Shown here piece by piece: positions 32,592 to 40,509 of a DNA stretch of 45,871 nt. Within the stretch, counting starts at the first letter, position 1; every line of letters begins with the position of its first letter. The notes below the pieces were generated by a model. That model worked only from the letters and a program-made list of their open reading frames with translations, was not told the origin of the DNA and did no database searches. The translations under genes were made by a program, and so were the position numbers. Origin of the DNA: an uncultured Clostridia bacterium (GTDB lineage Bacteria; Bacillota; Clostridia; Oscillospirales; Acutalibacteraceae); NCBI GenBank assembly GCA_947623505.1, contig CANQGT010000016.1, positions 1 through 45,871 on the forward strand. The letters are read 5' to 3'.

Positions 32592-32643
32592 AGCGGCTGA
32601 ATTTCCCATTTTCGCTCCGATTCATTCCACGCCAAGCAGGGAT

Positions 32644-33168
32644 TTAATTCAATTCCATTTTATAAAACTTTGCCTTAAATGTTTGGCTTCCGTCAATCTT
32701 TGAATATTCACCGTAATGATCGAATTTCAGACCGCATTTTTCCATAACTTTGCCCGAGCGCGGATTATCCACCGCATGGTCCGCGCAAATCTTATTTACG
32801 CCGAGTTCTTTGTGCACAAAATCAATAATGGCGCGCATAGCTTCGGTGCAGTATCCCTTGTGCCAATAATCATAATGAAGATTGTATCCGATGCCCCAAT
32901 AGCCTTTCATTTGGGCATTCGGCCCTATACTGCCCGTTCCGATCACTTTATTTTCTTCTTTCAAAACAAATGCCCAATTCCATTCGCTTTCATCATCGAG
33001 AGTTGACTTTATCCAATCTATGGTTTGGCTTATATCGGTGCAAATAGTATATGACATATATTTCGCGACTCTTTCATCGCTGTTCCAACTGTAACAGGCT
33101 TTTGCGTCCTCAAGCGTAATGGGGCGCAAAATCAGCCTTTCCGTTTCAATTATCGGCTCTTTGCTCAT
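32644..33168 (-). CDS. GNAT-family N-acetyltransferase (RimJ/RimL type)
   Basis: A 174-residue acetyltransferase of the RimJ/RimL subgroup. ETERLILRPITLEDAKACYS at the N-terminus, GSIGPNAQMKGYWGIGYNLH, then YWHKGYCTEAMRAIIDFVHK (acetyl-CoA motif) and ENPRS-like VDNPRSGKVMEKCGLKFDH are all family hallmarks. Substrates range from ribosomal protein N-termini to antibiotics and cannot be chosen here. The ATG has AAAGGAG upstream. It lies 28 bases after an XRE-membrane regulator gene on the same strand and may be co-transcribed with it. Confidence 0.9.
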   Translation of the reverse strand: MSKEPIIETERLILRPITLEDAKACYSWNSDERVAKYMSYTICTDISQTIDWIKSTLDDESEWNWAFVLKEENKVIGTGSIGPNAQMKGYWGIGYNLHYDYWHKGYCTEAMRAIIDFVHKELGVNKICADHAVDNPRSGKVMEKCGLKFDHYGEYSKIDGSQTFKAKFYKMELN

Positions 33169-33196
33169 ATTTACATTCTCCTTTAAATCCTCGATT

Positions 33197-34165
33197 TTAC
33201 CGTTCGGTATCCCGATCTATGAACAGATTGCATACGCACATAACCGCGCTGAACAAAACGCCCGACACGGGCCATACAACCCACGTCATCTTCCAATCGT
33301 TCGTCAAAAAGCTCCAACCGAGATAGACGGCGGTGGCGCTCAGCCAATAGACCGTGGAGACGGTTTTCTTGATACGGATTTTTCTCTTATCGCGCAGCGC
33401 ATAGCCGCCCTCTTTTAGGAGCTTCTGCATACTTGCATGGCGCACACCGGCAAGGACAAAGAGAGCCGCTCCGATTCCCGCCAGCAGTATAGTGACGGAC
33501 AACATAACCACCACGAAAAACTCTTTTTGCTTAAATAAACCGATAAAGAGTGGAATAGGCGAAAGAACGCACAGGCAGACGGCGATGATATTGTATTTCG
33601 CATAGACTGCCCGATACGCTTTCTGCTTTTCCTTTACCATTCCGTCCACGCCGTACTCCGTTTCAAACGGTTCTTTGTTGAGAAACGCAAAAGAGGCGTT
33701 TTTAAAACCGCAGGAGACGAAAATCGCAACGGCAACGGCGACAAGGACAAGCAAAATGGCAAGTCCTATACCGGCGGCAAGATTTTCGGGTATCGTTTCC
33801 GTTGCCGCCAAAAGAAGCAACGGAATGACGGAGACAACACATAAAAATGTGCCTGCGGCGATGCGTTTTGCCGCTTTCGCTCTCCAATCTAAAAATTCAT
33901 TCGCAAGGGCGAGAGAGACCCGTTTTACAGGCGTGCGGTCTATTTCGTCAGAAAATTCTTCGTCCTCTATTTCGTCCTTGAGCAGATAATCCGTTGTAAC
34001 GCCAAAAAGACGGCTCAGCGCCAAAATTTTCTCCAAATCGGGCACGGTCTGCGCGCCCTCCCATTTGGAGACAGCCTGCCTTGATACCTGCATTTTCTCC
34101 GCGAGTTCCTCCTGCGACCAGCCGTTCTTTTTCCTTAAATTCATTATTTTGTCCGCTAAAATCAT
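33197..34165 (-). CDS. XRE-family regulator with C-terminal membrane domain
   Basis: A 322-residue protein. The HTH_3 domain (about 4-60) includes WSQEELAEKMQVSRQAVSKW and DLEKILALSRLFGVTTDYLL. A linker leads to at least six hydrophobic helices between about 100 and 312. This membrane-tethered XRE class is common in Clostridia and often neighbours transport or resistance genes. The ATG follows GCGGAGGAAAG. The sequence AACCGGCGGTTG (34268-34279) lies about 100 bases upstream. A GNAT gene follows after 28 bases. The DNA-binding role is firm; signal and targets are unknown. Confidence 0.88.
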   Translation of the reverse strand: MILADKIMNLRKKNGWSQEELAEKMQVSRQAVSKWEGAQTVPDLEKILALSRLFGVTTDYLLKDEIEDEEFSDEIDRTPVKRVSLALANEFLDWRAKAAKRIAAGTFLCVVSVIPLLLLAATETIPENLAAGIGLAILLVLVAVAVAIFVSCGFKNASFAFLNKEPFETEYGVDGMVKEKQKAYRAVYAKYNIIAVCLCVLSPIPLFIGLFKQKEFFVVVMLSVTILLAGIGAALFVLAGVRHASMQKLLKEGGYALRDKRKIRIKKTVSTVYWLSATAVYLGWSFLTNDWKMTWVVWPVSGVLFSAVMCVCNLFIDRDTER

Positions 34166-34267
34166 TTTTCTTTCCTCCGCATTTTTTCGGCGGTCTTATC
34201 TCTCCGCCAAAAAAATCATAGCAATTTTTGCGGTTGCGTACCACCAAACGGCGGCCGGAAATCTGTC

Positions 34268-34279
34268 AACCGGCGGTTG
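34268..34279. promoter_or_regulatory. AACCGGCGGTTG motif upstream of XRE-membrane regulator
   Basis: This near-palindrome (AACC-N3-GGTT core) lies between the DUF4838 stop and the regulator start. It matches 32554-32565 at 11 of 12 bases. Confidence 0.4.
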
Positions 34280-34282
34280 CTT

Positions 34283-36277
34283 TTATTTTGCTTTTTTCTT
34301 TTTTATCAGCTTAACGGCAACCGCCGCGGCGGCGCCTATCAAAACAACGCCCGCCGCGACTCCTCCGGCGATATAGAGCCCCTTGTTTAACTCCAGCTTT
34401 TCGCCCCTTATCAAATCCTCAAGGCCGCCGTTGTTAAATGATTCCAAATCAGCCCATTCGCAATACATGGTTATACCACGCTTTTCGCAAAGAGCGTTTA
34501 AGCGTTCCTGTGCCGACCGCCTTTCTTCATTGCTTATTTTAGGCAGAAGCGTTTGCGCATATGTAACGGACAGCTCGACCTCCTCTACTCTGCCGATCGT
34601 CCGCTCATCACCGTTTGCGGCGGCTTTCGCCTCGTCTATGAGTTTTTTATACTCGGCAACTTTTTCTGCCGAAAGATAATCGTCGTAATGCGCCGCAAGC
34701 CCGTCATACAGCCCAAGAGTTCCGCCCGATTTCGCAAGTTCGGATGCGCACAAATTCATATATTCAATAATTTTAGGCGCGGCGCTCCCGAAATAAGCCG
34801 CGATATATTTTGAAACACATTCGGCAACATCCATACCGCTGCCCTCCCACATAAGGCGGGAAAGCACATAGGCGCGCAGGCAGGCAAATTCTCCGCCCTT
34901 TTCCCTTGAAGCCTGATGGAAAACGCCGATAATGCCGTTATCCTCATAAAATTTTTGATTTTCCGCCTGAACGGAAAAATTCGGGAACGGCATAAGCAGA
35001 TGGGAGAAATTTACAACATAGTCCCATACTACTATTTTATCCGTTATTTTCGACCATTCCTCCACCTGCGTTTTGAATTGCAGTGAATTTGCGTTCGCGC
35101 CGTTCATATATGACGAGGCCTGATCGCCCGGCATAGAGCAGAGCTTTATCACGACATTCGGCTCCGCCTTAATGTTTTTCGGAGCTTTCAGGGTGTGAAG
35201 ATACGCGAGAGTGGATATGTATTTATCGGGGAACGCCTTTGCGAGCTTATTGAGAAACGGCAGTAAAGTTCCCATACCCGTGCCGCCTGCCGCTTTGTCC
35301 GCCGCCTTGCATTCGGCGCATTCACAGCCCGCGAGCGAGCTGTTGTCGTTTCCGCTGAAATCCCAATACATTTTATCGGGATTTTGAGCGATTTTTTCGG
35401 CGAGGGAGTTTTTGACTATCTCAAAAACCTCGGGATTGCTGAGGCAGAGATACGCGGGGCGGCCTTTGTATTCCGTAACCCTTTTGCCGTTCTTTTCGGA
35501 AAAATATTCGGGGTGCGTTTCAAAATATTCGTCGGGTGAAAGATAATTGTAACAATCGTGGCACCAGGTCCCCCAGCCCTCATACTGCATTTGCTCTATA
35601 TTTTTCGACGGATCCTGTGTTTTTGTATCTATCCCATTTAGCCGAAGCTTAGCCGCCCATTTATTCTGCACGGTCTCATAGGCGTAAACATCGCGCCAAA
35701 GGGCAGCCGGCTCGTTCACGGTATCACCCTTTTCAAGCCATACCGTGCTCTGCTTTGGCACAAATGTATCGTCCGGCGTAAGGAACATACAGCCGAGAGT
35801 GTCCTCCAAAAAACCGTAAACGCCGTTTACGGTCGCGTCCTCGTCCGCTCCGCAGACGGTTATCCTGCCGTCGTCGGTTTTAATTCTGTAGCCGTCGCCC
35901 TTTATTCCCTCCGGGCGCTTTTCACCGTCCGCCGTATCAAGCACGATAAGGCTTTTTGTTTTGCTTGGCGAGATTTCAACGGGCAGCCTCGCGCCCGTCA
36001 TTTCCTCGATCACTTTGCAAAGCGTTTCGGCGGCATCTTTCAGAGAATCTCCGCAATTTTCGGGAATGACTACGGCAAAATCGCTTTTGCCGTCAATTAC
36101 GAGAGGTATTTTGTTTTCACCGCTTTCGGCAAGCGATTTCATATTCAGTTTGTCGGCTGAATAATAGTAAAACTTTATTTCGTTCACCGACGGGGCTTGC
36201 GCCGCGTAAGCGGCCACACCCGAAAGCGCGGGCAGCAGTGAAAGCCCCAACGCCATTGCTTTTTTAAATAATTTCAT
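34283..36277 (-). CDS. DUF4838 domain surface protein (glycosidase-like)
   Basis: A 664-residue exported protein. It has a signal peptide (LFKKAMALGLSLLPALSGVA), an alpha-glucuronidase-N-like domain (about 55-170, including DGYRIKTDDGRITVCGADED and GVYGFLEDTLGCMFL), the DUF4838 domain (about 215-470, with WDFSGNDNSSLAGCECAECK carrying the conserved CxCxxC), a helical region, and a C-terminal membrane anchor (about 632-657) with a basic KKKK end. DUF4838 proteins resemble carbohydrate-active enzymes with a TIM-barrel core and are found in polysaccharide loci. The start ATG has AAAGGAG upstream. It is flanked by regulators and a GNAT rather than by sugar genes. The domain is firm; the substrate is not known. 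Confidence 0.85.
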   Translation of the reverse strand: MKLFKKAMALGLSLLPALSGVAAYAAQAPSVNEIKFYYYSADKLNMKSLAESGENKIPLVIDGKSDFAVVIPENCGDSLKDAAETLCKVIEEMTGARLPVEISPSKTKSLIVLDTADGEKRPEGIKGDGYRIKTDDGRITVCGADEDATVNGVYGFLEDTLGCMFLTPDDTFVPKQSTVWLEKGDTVNEPAALWRDVYAYETVQNKWAAKLRLNGIDTKTQDPSKNIEQMQYEGWGTWCHDCYNYLSPDEYFETHPEYFSEKNGKRVTEYKGRPAYLCLSNPEVFEIVKNSLAEKIAQNPDKMYWDFSGNDNSSLAGCECAECKAADKAAGGTGMGTLLPFLNKLAKAFPDKYISTLAYLHTLKAPKNIKAEPNVVIKLCSMPGDQASSYMNGANANSLQFKTQVEEWSKITDKIVVWDYVVNFSHLLMPFPNFSVQAENQKFYEDNGIIGVFHQASREKGGEFACLRAYVLSRLMWEGSGMDVAECVSKYIAAYFGSAAPKIIEYMNLCASELAKSGGTLGLYDGLAAHYDDYLSAEKVAEYKKLIDEAKAAANGDERTIGRVEEVELSVTYAQTLLPKISNEERRSAQERLNALCEKRGITMYCEWADLESFNNGGLEDLIRGEKLELNKGLYIAGGVAAGVVLIGAAAAVAVKLIKKKKAK

Positions 36278-36457
36278 GAATTGCTCCTTTCTAAAAGACT
36301 GTTGATTGTTATATTACGATTTTCCACCGACAGTGGAGAAAAACCCTTTTCGGCTTTTATATCGGCTGCGCTTTTCTTTTGCTTACGCTTTTGATAAGCG
36401 CTGCGGGCATTATCATAAGCTTAAAACAACCCAAATCCGAAAAATAAAAACAACTCC

Positions 36458-36479
36458 GCCGCCGAATAAATACGGCGGC
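36458..36479 (-). terminator. Terminator of GNAT gene (36517-37002)
   Basis: GCCGCCG pairs with CGGCGGC across 8 bases, followed on the minus strand by GAGTTGTTTTTATTTTT. Confidence 0.7.
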
Positions 36480-36516
36480 TATATTTTTGCGATTTTGATA
36501 CAAGCAAAAACGGCGC

Positions 36517-37002
36517 TCACAAGCTTTTTTCCATATACCCGCAGGTGAAAGGAAAAAAATCAAACTTCTTTATGCCGATATGGATAAATCCCTGTTTTTC
36601 ATACCATTTTCGCAAAGCTTTATTTTCTTCTACGATTCCGATATTGATTTTCTTACATCTTTCTTTTTTGGCTCGGTCAAAAGCATCGCGCAGTAAAGCG
36701 ATGCCGACGCCCGAATGGCGATGCTCGGGAAGAACGCATAAATTATTGAGTTCACATTGATGATCTTCCTGCCAAAGCAAAGAATAGTACCCTATTATTT
36801 TTCCGCTGTCAAGGTAATATGCAATCATAACCCTCTGCTCAACTTCTAATTGATAATTCAGCTTATCGGCATTTACGGCAAAAGCCGTAAATCGCGGCGC
36901 GTTATCCGCAGTAAAACCAAGCTCACTTGCAACCGTTATAAAACTGTTTCTGATAACCTGTGCACATTGCGCAATATCTTTTTTCTCGATTTCTTTTATC
37001 AT
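36517..37002 (-). CDS. GNAT-family N-acetyltransferase
   Basis: A 161-residue GNAT enzyme. The acetyl-CoA motif is LNNLCVLPEHRHSGVGIALL (about 90-109), followed by INIGIVEENKALRKWYEKQG and FIHIGIKKF, which complete the fold. The N-terminal part (IKEIEKKDIAQCAQVIRNSF) is the usual first strand and helix. The ATG follows AAAGGGGAGCC. On the minus strand, TATAAT lies about 60 bases upstream, and AAAACCGGCAGG (37090-37079) falls where the spacer or -35 would be. The substrate is unknown; such genes in accessory regions often detoxify small molecules. Confidence 0.88.
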   Translation of the reverse strand: MIKEIEKKDIAQCAQVIRNSFITVASELGFTADNAPRFTAFAVNADKLNYQLEVEQRVMIAYYLDSGKIIGYYSLLWQEDHQCELNNLCVLPEHRHSGVGIALLRDAFDRAKKERCKKINIGIVEENKALRKWYEKQGFIHIGIKKFDFFPFTCGYMEKSL

Positions 37003-37078
37003 GGCTCCCCTTTCTCAAAAAAAGCCTTTTCATCGGATAAATGATTTTTATCAAACTGAGCAAGATTATATCTGTTTT

Positions 37079-37090
37079 CCTGCCGGTTTT
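37079..37090 (-). promoter_or_regulatory. AAACCGGC motif in GNAT promoter region
   Basis: AAAACCGGCAGG on the minus strand, 8 bases upstream of a TATAAT box for the gene at 36517-37002. Confidence 0.35.
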
Positions 37091-37189
37091 GATACAAATG
37101 TGAAAGCGCCGACCCCCTCACTGCTGATTGGCAAAACGCTTTTTCGTTTATTCATTTAACAGGCCGACGGATCCGTTAGTTGTATAAAG

Positions 37190-38215
37190 TTATGTTACGC
37201 CGCTTTCCAAAACAGAGAAAGTCTTTTTCTCGCAATCAATCCGGGCAAGTGCGCCGTAAGGCAAAACAAACATAGGAGACGAATGGCCGAAATTCAGCCC
37301 GTACAATATGGGAATTGAACAGGAATATTCATCGGAGGTTATCTCCCTGATAACCTGCGCCCGCCGTGAAAAAGAGGCGTTCTCATTGACCTTGCCGATA
37401 ATGATTCCGTTAAGTTTTCGCAAAATACCGTTTTTACCCAAATAGTGGAAAAAAGCACTTACAGCGGCTTCATCAAAAAATTCAGGTATATCCTCAACAA
37501 ACAAAATCGCTCCGTCATAATCTTCCGGTTTGAGTTCAATCGCAGAGCCCTCAAGCTCCGTAATTCCTGTGTGGCCGCCTATCAAGCGTCCTGTTACGGT
37601 TCCCGTGCCCTGAATAAGAACATACCCTTTGTTTGGATAATATTTTCTTTTAGCTTCGGCACGGAGATAGTCTAACGGCTCAAATGTCCAATCAGGTGAA
37701 GGATCTATTTGCCCGATGGTCTGTGTGTCAAATAATGTTTTAAGAAACCATTTTTTACTATACCCATGCCATCCGGATTGTTCTGATATAGGATTAAACA
37801 GATTATCACCGTAAAATGAGGACAGTCCGCAATGATAACAGAGCAAATGAATATTCATAACATCAGAATATCCAATAAAGATTTTCGGATTATTTGAAAT
37901 TGCTTTTTCGTCTATGTAAGGGATAACTTTTATGCTGTCATTTCCGCCAACATTGGCAATGACTGCATCAACATCATCATTTTCAAACGCCCACATAATA
38001 TCTTCCGCCCGTGCCTTCGGATTCTTTGACAAATAATCGGAACCCCTCATAGAATTTGGCGCGGCAACTACCTGAAGGCCGATCTCCCGCAAGCGGGAAA
38101 TTCCTAAATCGTATACCCACCTTGTTTTCCTGTCGCCTGCCCATCCGTTACACGGACTGACAGTTGCTATCGTATTACCTTTTACCAGACGCTTAGGCTT
38201 CATAAGTGTTTTCAT
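37190..38215 (-). CDS. S66 family serine peptidase, MccF-like (LD-carboxypeptidase fold)
   Basis: A 341-residue serine peptidase. The catalytic residues are visible as S117 in FIGYSD, E241 in ILFVEDIPE and H311 in LNFGHSSP, with spacing like MccF (Ser118, Glu243, His311). IANVGGNDSIKVIPYID and LIGGHTGITELEGSAIELK are also conserved. S66 enzymes either recycle murein tetrapeptides (LdcA) or cleave peptidyl-nucleotide antibiotics (MccF, immunity to microcin C). The length and opening are closer to MccF. I prefer the ATG at 38215 because GAAGG lies 9 bases before it; the ATG at 38221 would leave only 3. A GTAAAACCGGCATC sequence lies upstream. The fold is firm; the substrate is open. Confidence 0.87.
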   Translation of the reverse strand: MKTLMKPKRLVKGNTIATVSPCNGWAGDRKTRWVYDLGISRLREIGLQVVAAPNSMRGSDYLSKNPKARAEDIMWAFENDDVDAVIANVGGNDSIKVIPYIDEKAISNNPKIFIGYSDVMNIHLLCYHCGLSSFYGDNLFNPISEQSGWHGYSKKWFLKTLFDTQTIGQIDPSPDWTFEPLDYLRAEAKRKYYPNKGYVLIQGTGTVTGRLIGGHTGITELEGSAIELKPEDYDGAILFVEDIPEFFDEAAVSAFFHYLGKNGILRKLNGIIIGKVNENASFSRRAQVIREITSDEYSCSIPILYGLNFGHSSPMFVLPYGALARIDCEKKTFSVLESGVT

Positions 38216-38237
38216 TATCATTTTCCTTCTGCTGATG

Positions 38238-38251
38238 ATGCCGGTTTTACG
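38238..38251 (-). promoter_or_regulatory. AAACCGGC motif upstream of S66 peptidase
   Basis: GTAAAACCGGCATC on the minus strand, about 23 bases before the start codon. It matches the motif upstream of the GNAT gene at 37079-37090. Confidence 0.3.
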
Positions 38252-38397
38252 ACCCGCTCAACTTATACTCCAAGCAGAAAATCACACCGCAAAGGCGCAC
38301 TTTTGGGCTTTCCTCGGCATCGTATCAAGCTTTGCAAGTTATATTTATTTTGATGCAAACATTATCCGGCGCAGGAATGTAGGCATAACGGAAAGAT

Positions 38398-39456
38398 TTA
38401 AGGCAACCGTATGTCATCCCGCGTCATTTGGCGCTCCAGCCAGCCAAGGAGCTGAGATATTTTATATTCATCATCTTTTATCAATTTAATCTCATGCAAA
38501 TGAAACCACCAAAACGAGTTCATATACCGAAACAAAATCGGGAAGGCCCTTTTTTCCAAAGCACTAAACTCGTAGTTCTCTTGAATACAGCTCACATTTT
38601 CCAAAAACAATTTTATCCGAAGCTCGTCCAAAGTCTCATCATAGAAATACAGCCTGCTGCCTTTTTCGCCGAACAACCGCTTATCGGAAACGCCCCACAG
38701 CGCTTCCCGCACGGCATAGTTAAGGATAGGCTCTTTACCGCACAAATTGAAATCGATCAAGCCCACAAAATGATTGTTCTCATCGAGAAGTATATTGCTG
38801 TCATTCAAATCGGCTTGAAAACAGGAAGTCGGCAGAAAAGTATATACCTCGCTCAATTCTTTTTGCCGTTGATAAAACATTTCCAAAAGAGCCTCAGCCC
38901 GCGGCAAGTGCGCGGGTAGATTTTCTCTTATGTATTTCACAAACGCAATAGCGCATTCTGTTGCTTCGTCGGTAGTTTGGGGAGTGCAAAACGGCTCAAG
39001 CAGGCAGTATGCGGAAGGCCAGTCACATATGTCCAATTTCGCGGCGGCGATTTTCCCCAAGGAGCGCATAACATCGGGGGTGTAGCAATTATGCCCCATA
39101 GCGTCCTTGTATTTTTCCTTGCCGATGTGTTCGGCTGTTTCATAGACGGAATATTCCTCGGCAAGAATATAATAATCACGGCCGTCTATCGTATCGCGGT
39201 GAATGAGCTCTCCGTTGCGATTCGGTACAACAGCAGGACAATACAATCCCGTTTTACGGTATTCATCCATCAGTTCAAACCAGCCTTCTATTCTGCGTCT
39301 GTCGCTGAAGGTGTTGGATAATTGCTTAATTACGAGTTTTCGCTGCCCGTCCGTCACAAAATATATTTTTCTGTAATCATCATTCCCACGGCATAAATCT
39401 AATGTTCGGACATCGGATATTTCCGTATCACAGTAAAGCGAAATTGGGTAGTCCAT
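38398..39456 (-). CDS. APH-fold phosphotransferase-like protein with Gln in place of catalytic-loop His
   Basis: A 352-residue protein of the aminoglycoside phosphotransferase/choline kinase fold. The N-lobe has KIYFVTDGQRKLVIKQL with the ATP-binding Lys at 44. The catalytic loop is CFQADLNDSN (212-221), with D216 and N221 in place but Gln214 where the family usually has His (HxDxxxxN). FVGLIDFNLCG with D235 supplies the magnesium Asp. The C-terminal helices (YMNSFWWFHLHEIKLIKDDE) are typical of clostridial members. The start follows GCGAGGTG. Substrates of close relatives are unknown. It may be an active kinase with an altered loop or a degenerate one. Confidence 0.82.
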   Translation of the reverse strand: MDYPISLYCDTEISDVRTLDLCRGNDDYRKIYFVTDGQRKLVIKQLSNTFSDRRRIEGWFELMDEYRKTGLYCPAVVPNRNGELIHRDTIDGRDYYILAEEYSVYETAEHIGKEKYKDAMGHNCYTPDVMRSLGKIAAAKLDICDWPSAYCLLEPFCTPQTTDEATECAIAFVKYIRENLPAHLPRAEALLEMFYQRQKELSEVYTFLPTSCFQADLNDSNILLDENNHFVGLIDFNLCGKEPILNYAVREALWGVSDKRLFGEKGSRLYFYDETLDELRIKLFLENVSCIQENYEFSALEKRAFPILFRYMNSFWWFHLHEIKLIKDDEYKISQLLGWLERQMTRDDIRLP

Positions 39457-39552
39457 AACACACCTCGCTAATATCTTTGCAGTTGGTGATTTTTACAAGC
39501 GGAAATAGCAAACTTCCTATCTTTTTTAATCACGAATTTGCCGAATTTCGGT

Positions 39553-40482
39553 TTATTGCGCCGTGTTGCCGCCGTCATCGGTAAGTGAAAGACTTACGGA
39601 AAGCGGAAAATGATCGCTCGGATATACTCCGTCGTAAGTATCCCTTACCACCTTATAGGAATTAACGGAAAAGCCGGTTTTTGAAATCATAAGATAATCG
39701 ATGCAGTTGCGGTCAAGCGATTTTCCCCAATTCTGATATGTGCAGCTCGTCATTGTGTTTTCGGTTTGATATTTCGCGTCAAGGAAGTTTTGCGCGGCGC
39801 TCTTGTAGGTCTCGGAATCCTCCTCAGCGTTAAAATCGCCCATAATCATCGACGGCAGAGAGCCGAACTGCTTAATCTTATCGAGCACAACGGCTATTCC
39901 CTTTATTCTTGCCTCGTCGCTGATATGGTCAAGGTGAGTATTGAAAACAACAAAATCCTTGCCCGATTCGTTTTCTTTAAGTATCACATAACTGCACACT
40001 CTGTAGCAGGCCGAGTTCCAGTCTCTGCTCATAACATCGGGAGTTTCAGAAAGCCAGAAAGAGCCCTTATCCACAAGCGTGTATATGTCCGTGCGGTAGA
40101 ATATCGGGCACGCCTCGGAAAGGAACGTGTTGTCGCGGTATTCGAGCACCGAATCGTAGCCGGGCAGACTGTCGCAAAGATAGCCGTAATGGAATCTTGT
40201 TGCCTCCTGAAAGCCGATTATTCCCGGGTTTTCCTTCTCAATGTTTTTCATTATGAGATCTGCCCTGTAAAACCAGCTCTTTTTTCCGAGATCGGTTGGG
40301 CTTATACATCTGAGATTGCAGCTCATAACCCGAATTTCTCCGCTTTCCTGCTGAGCGGCGGCAAATTCATGCTTTTGCGAAAGGTAATAAGGATAATACC
40401 AAAACATCGCCACGGCGGCGCACAAAACGACCGCCAGCAATAAAGAGATTACCGCCAATATGATTTTTTTTGCTTTTTTCAT
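39553..40482 (-). CDS. Endonuclease/exonuclease/phosphatase-fold protein, membrane-anchored
   Basis: A 309-residue protein with an N-terminal membrane helix (about 7-30, ILAVISLLLAVVLCAAVAMF). The outside part has the EEP catalytic motifs: RVMSCNLRC, IIGFQEATRF, VVFNTHLDHIS, MIMGDFNAEED, RNCIDYLMIS and YPSDHFPLSV. Members of this superfamily hydrolyse phosphodiesters in nucleic acids, sphingomyelin or inositol phosphates. It starts 27 bases after the GH31 gene, with a clear GAGGGG ribosome binding site, so the two form an operon. Because it faces outside, an extracellular phosphodiester-bearing glycan or lipid is a possible target, but this is inference. Confidence 0.87.
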   Translation of the reverse strand: MKKAKKIILAVISLLLAVVLCAAVAMFWYYPYYLSQKHEFAAAQQESGEIRVMSCNLRCISPTDLGKKSWFYRADLIMKNIEKENPGIIGFQEATRFHYGYLCDSLPGYDSVLEYRDNTFLSEACPIFYRTDIYTLVDKGSFWLSETPDVMSRDWNSACYRVCSYVILKENESGKDFVVFNTHLDHISDEARIKGIAVVLDKIKQFGSLPSMIMGDFNAEEDSETYKSAAQNFLDAKYQTENTMTSCTYQNWGKSLDRNCIDYLMISKTGFSVNSYKVVRDTYDGVYPSDHFPLSVSLSLTDDGGNTAQ

Positions 40483-40509
40483 TTTTTTACCCCTCTTTTA
40501 TAAAAATTT

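Noticed and set aside
38235-38489. 84-codon plus-strand frame between the S66 and APH-like genes
   Set aside because: No ribosome binding site, overlap of about 90 bases with the APH-like gene, and no recognisable family.
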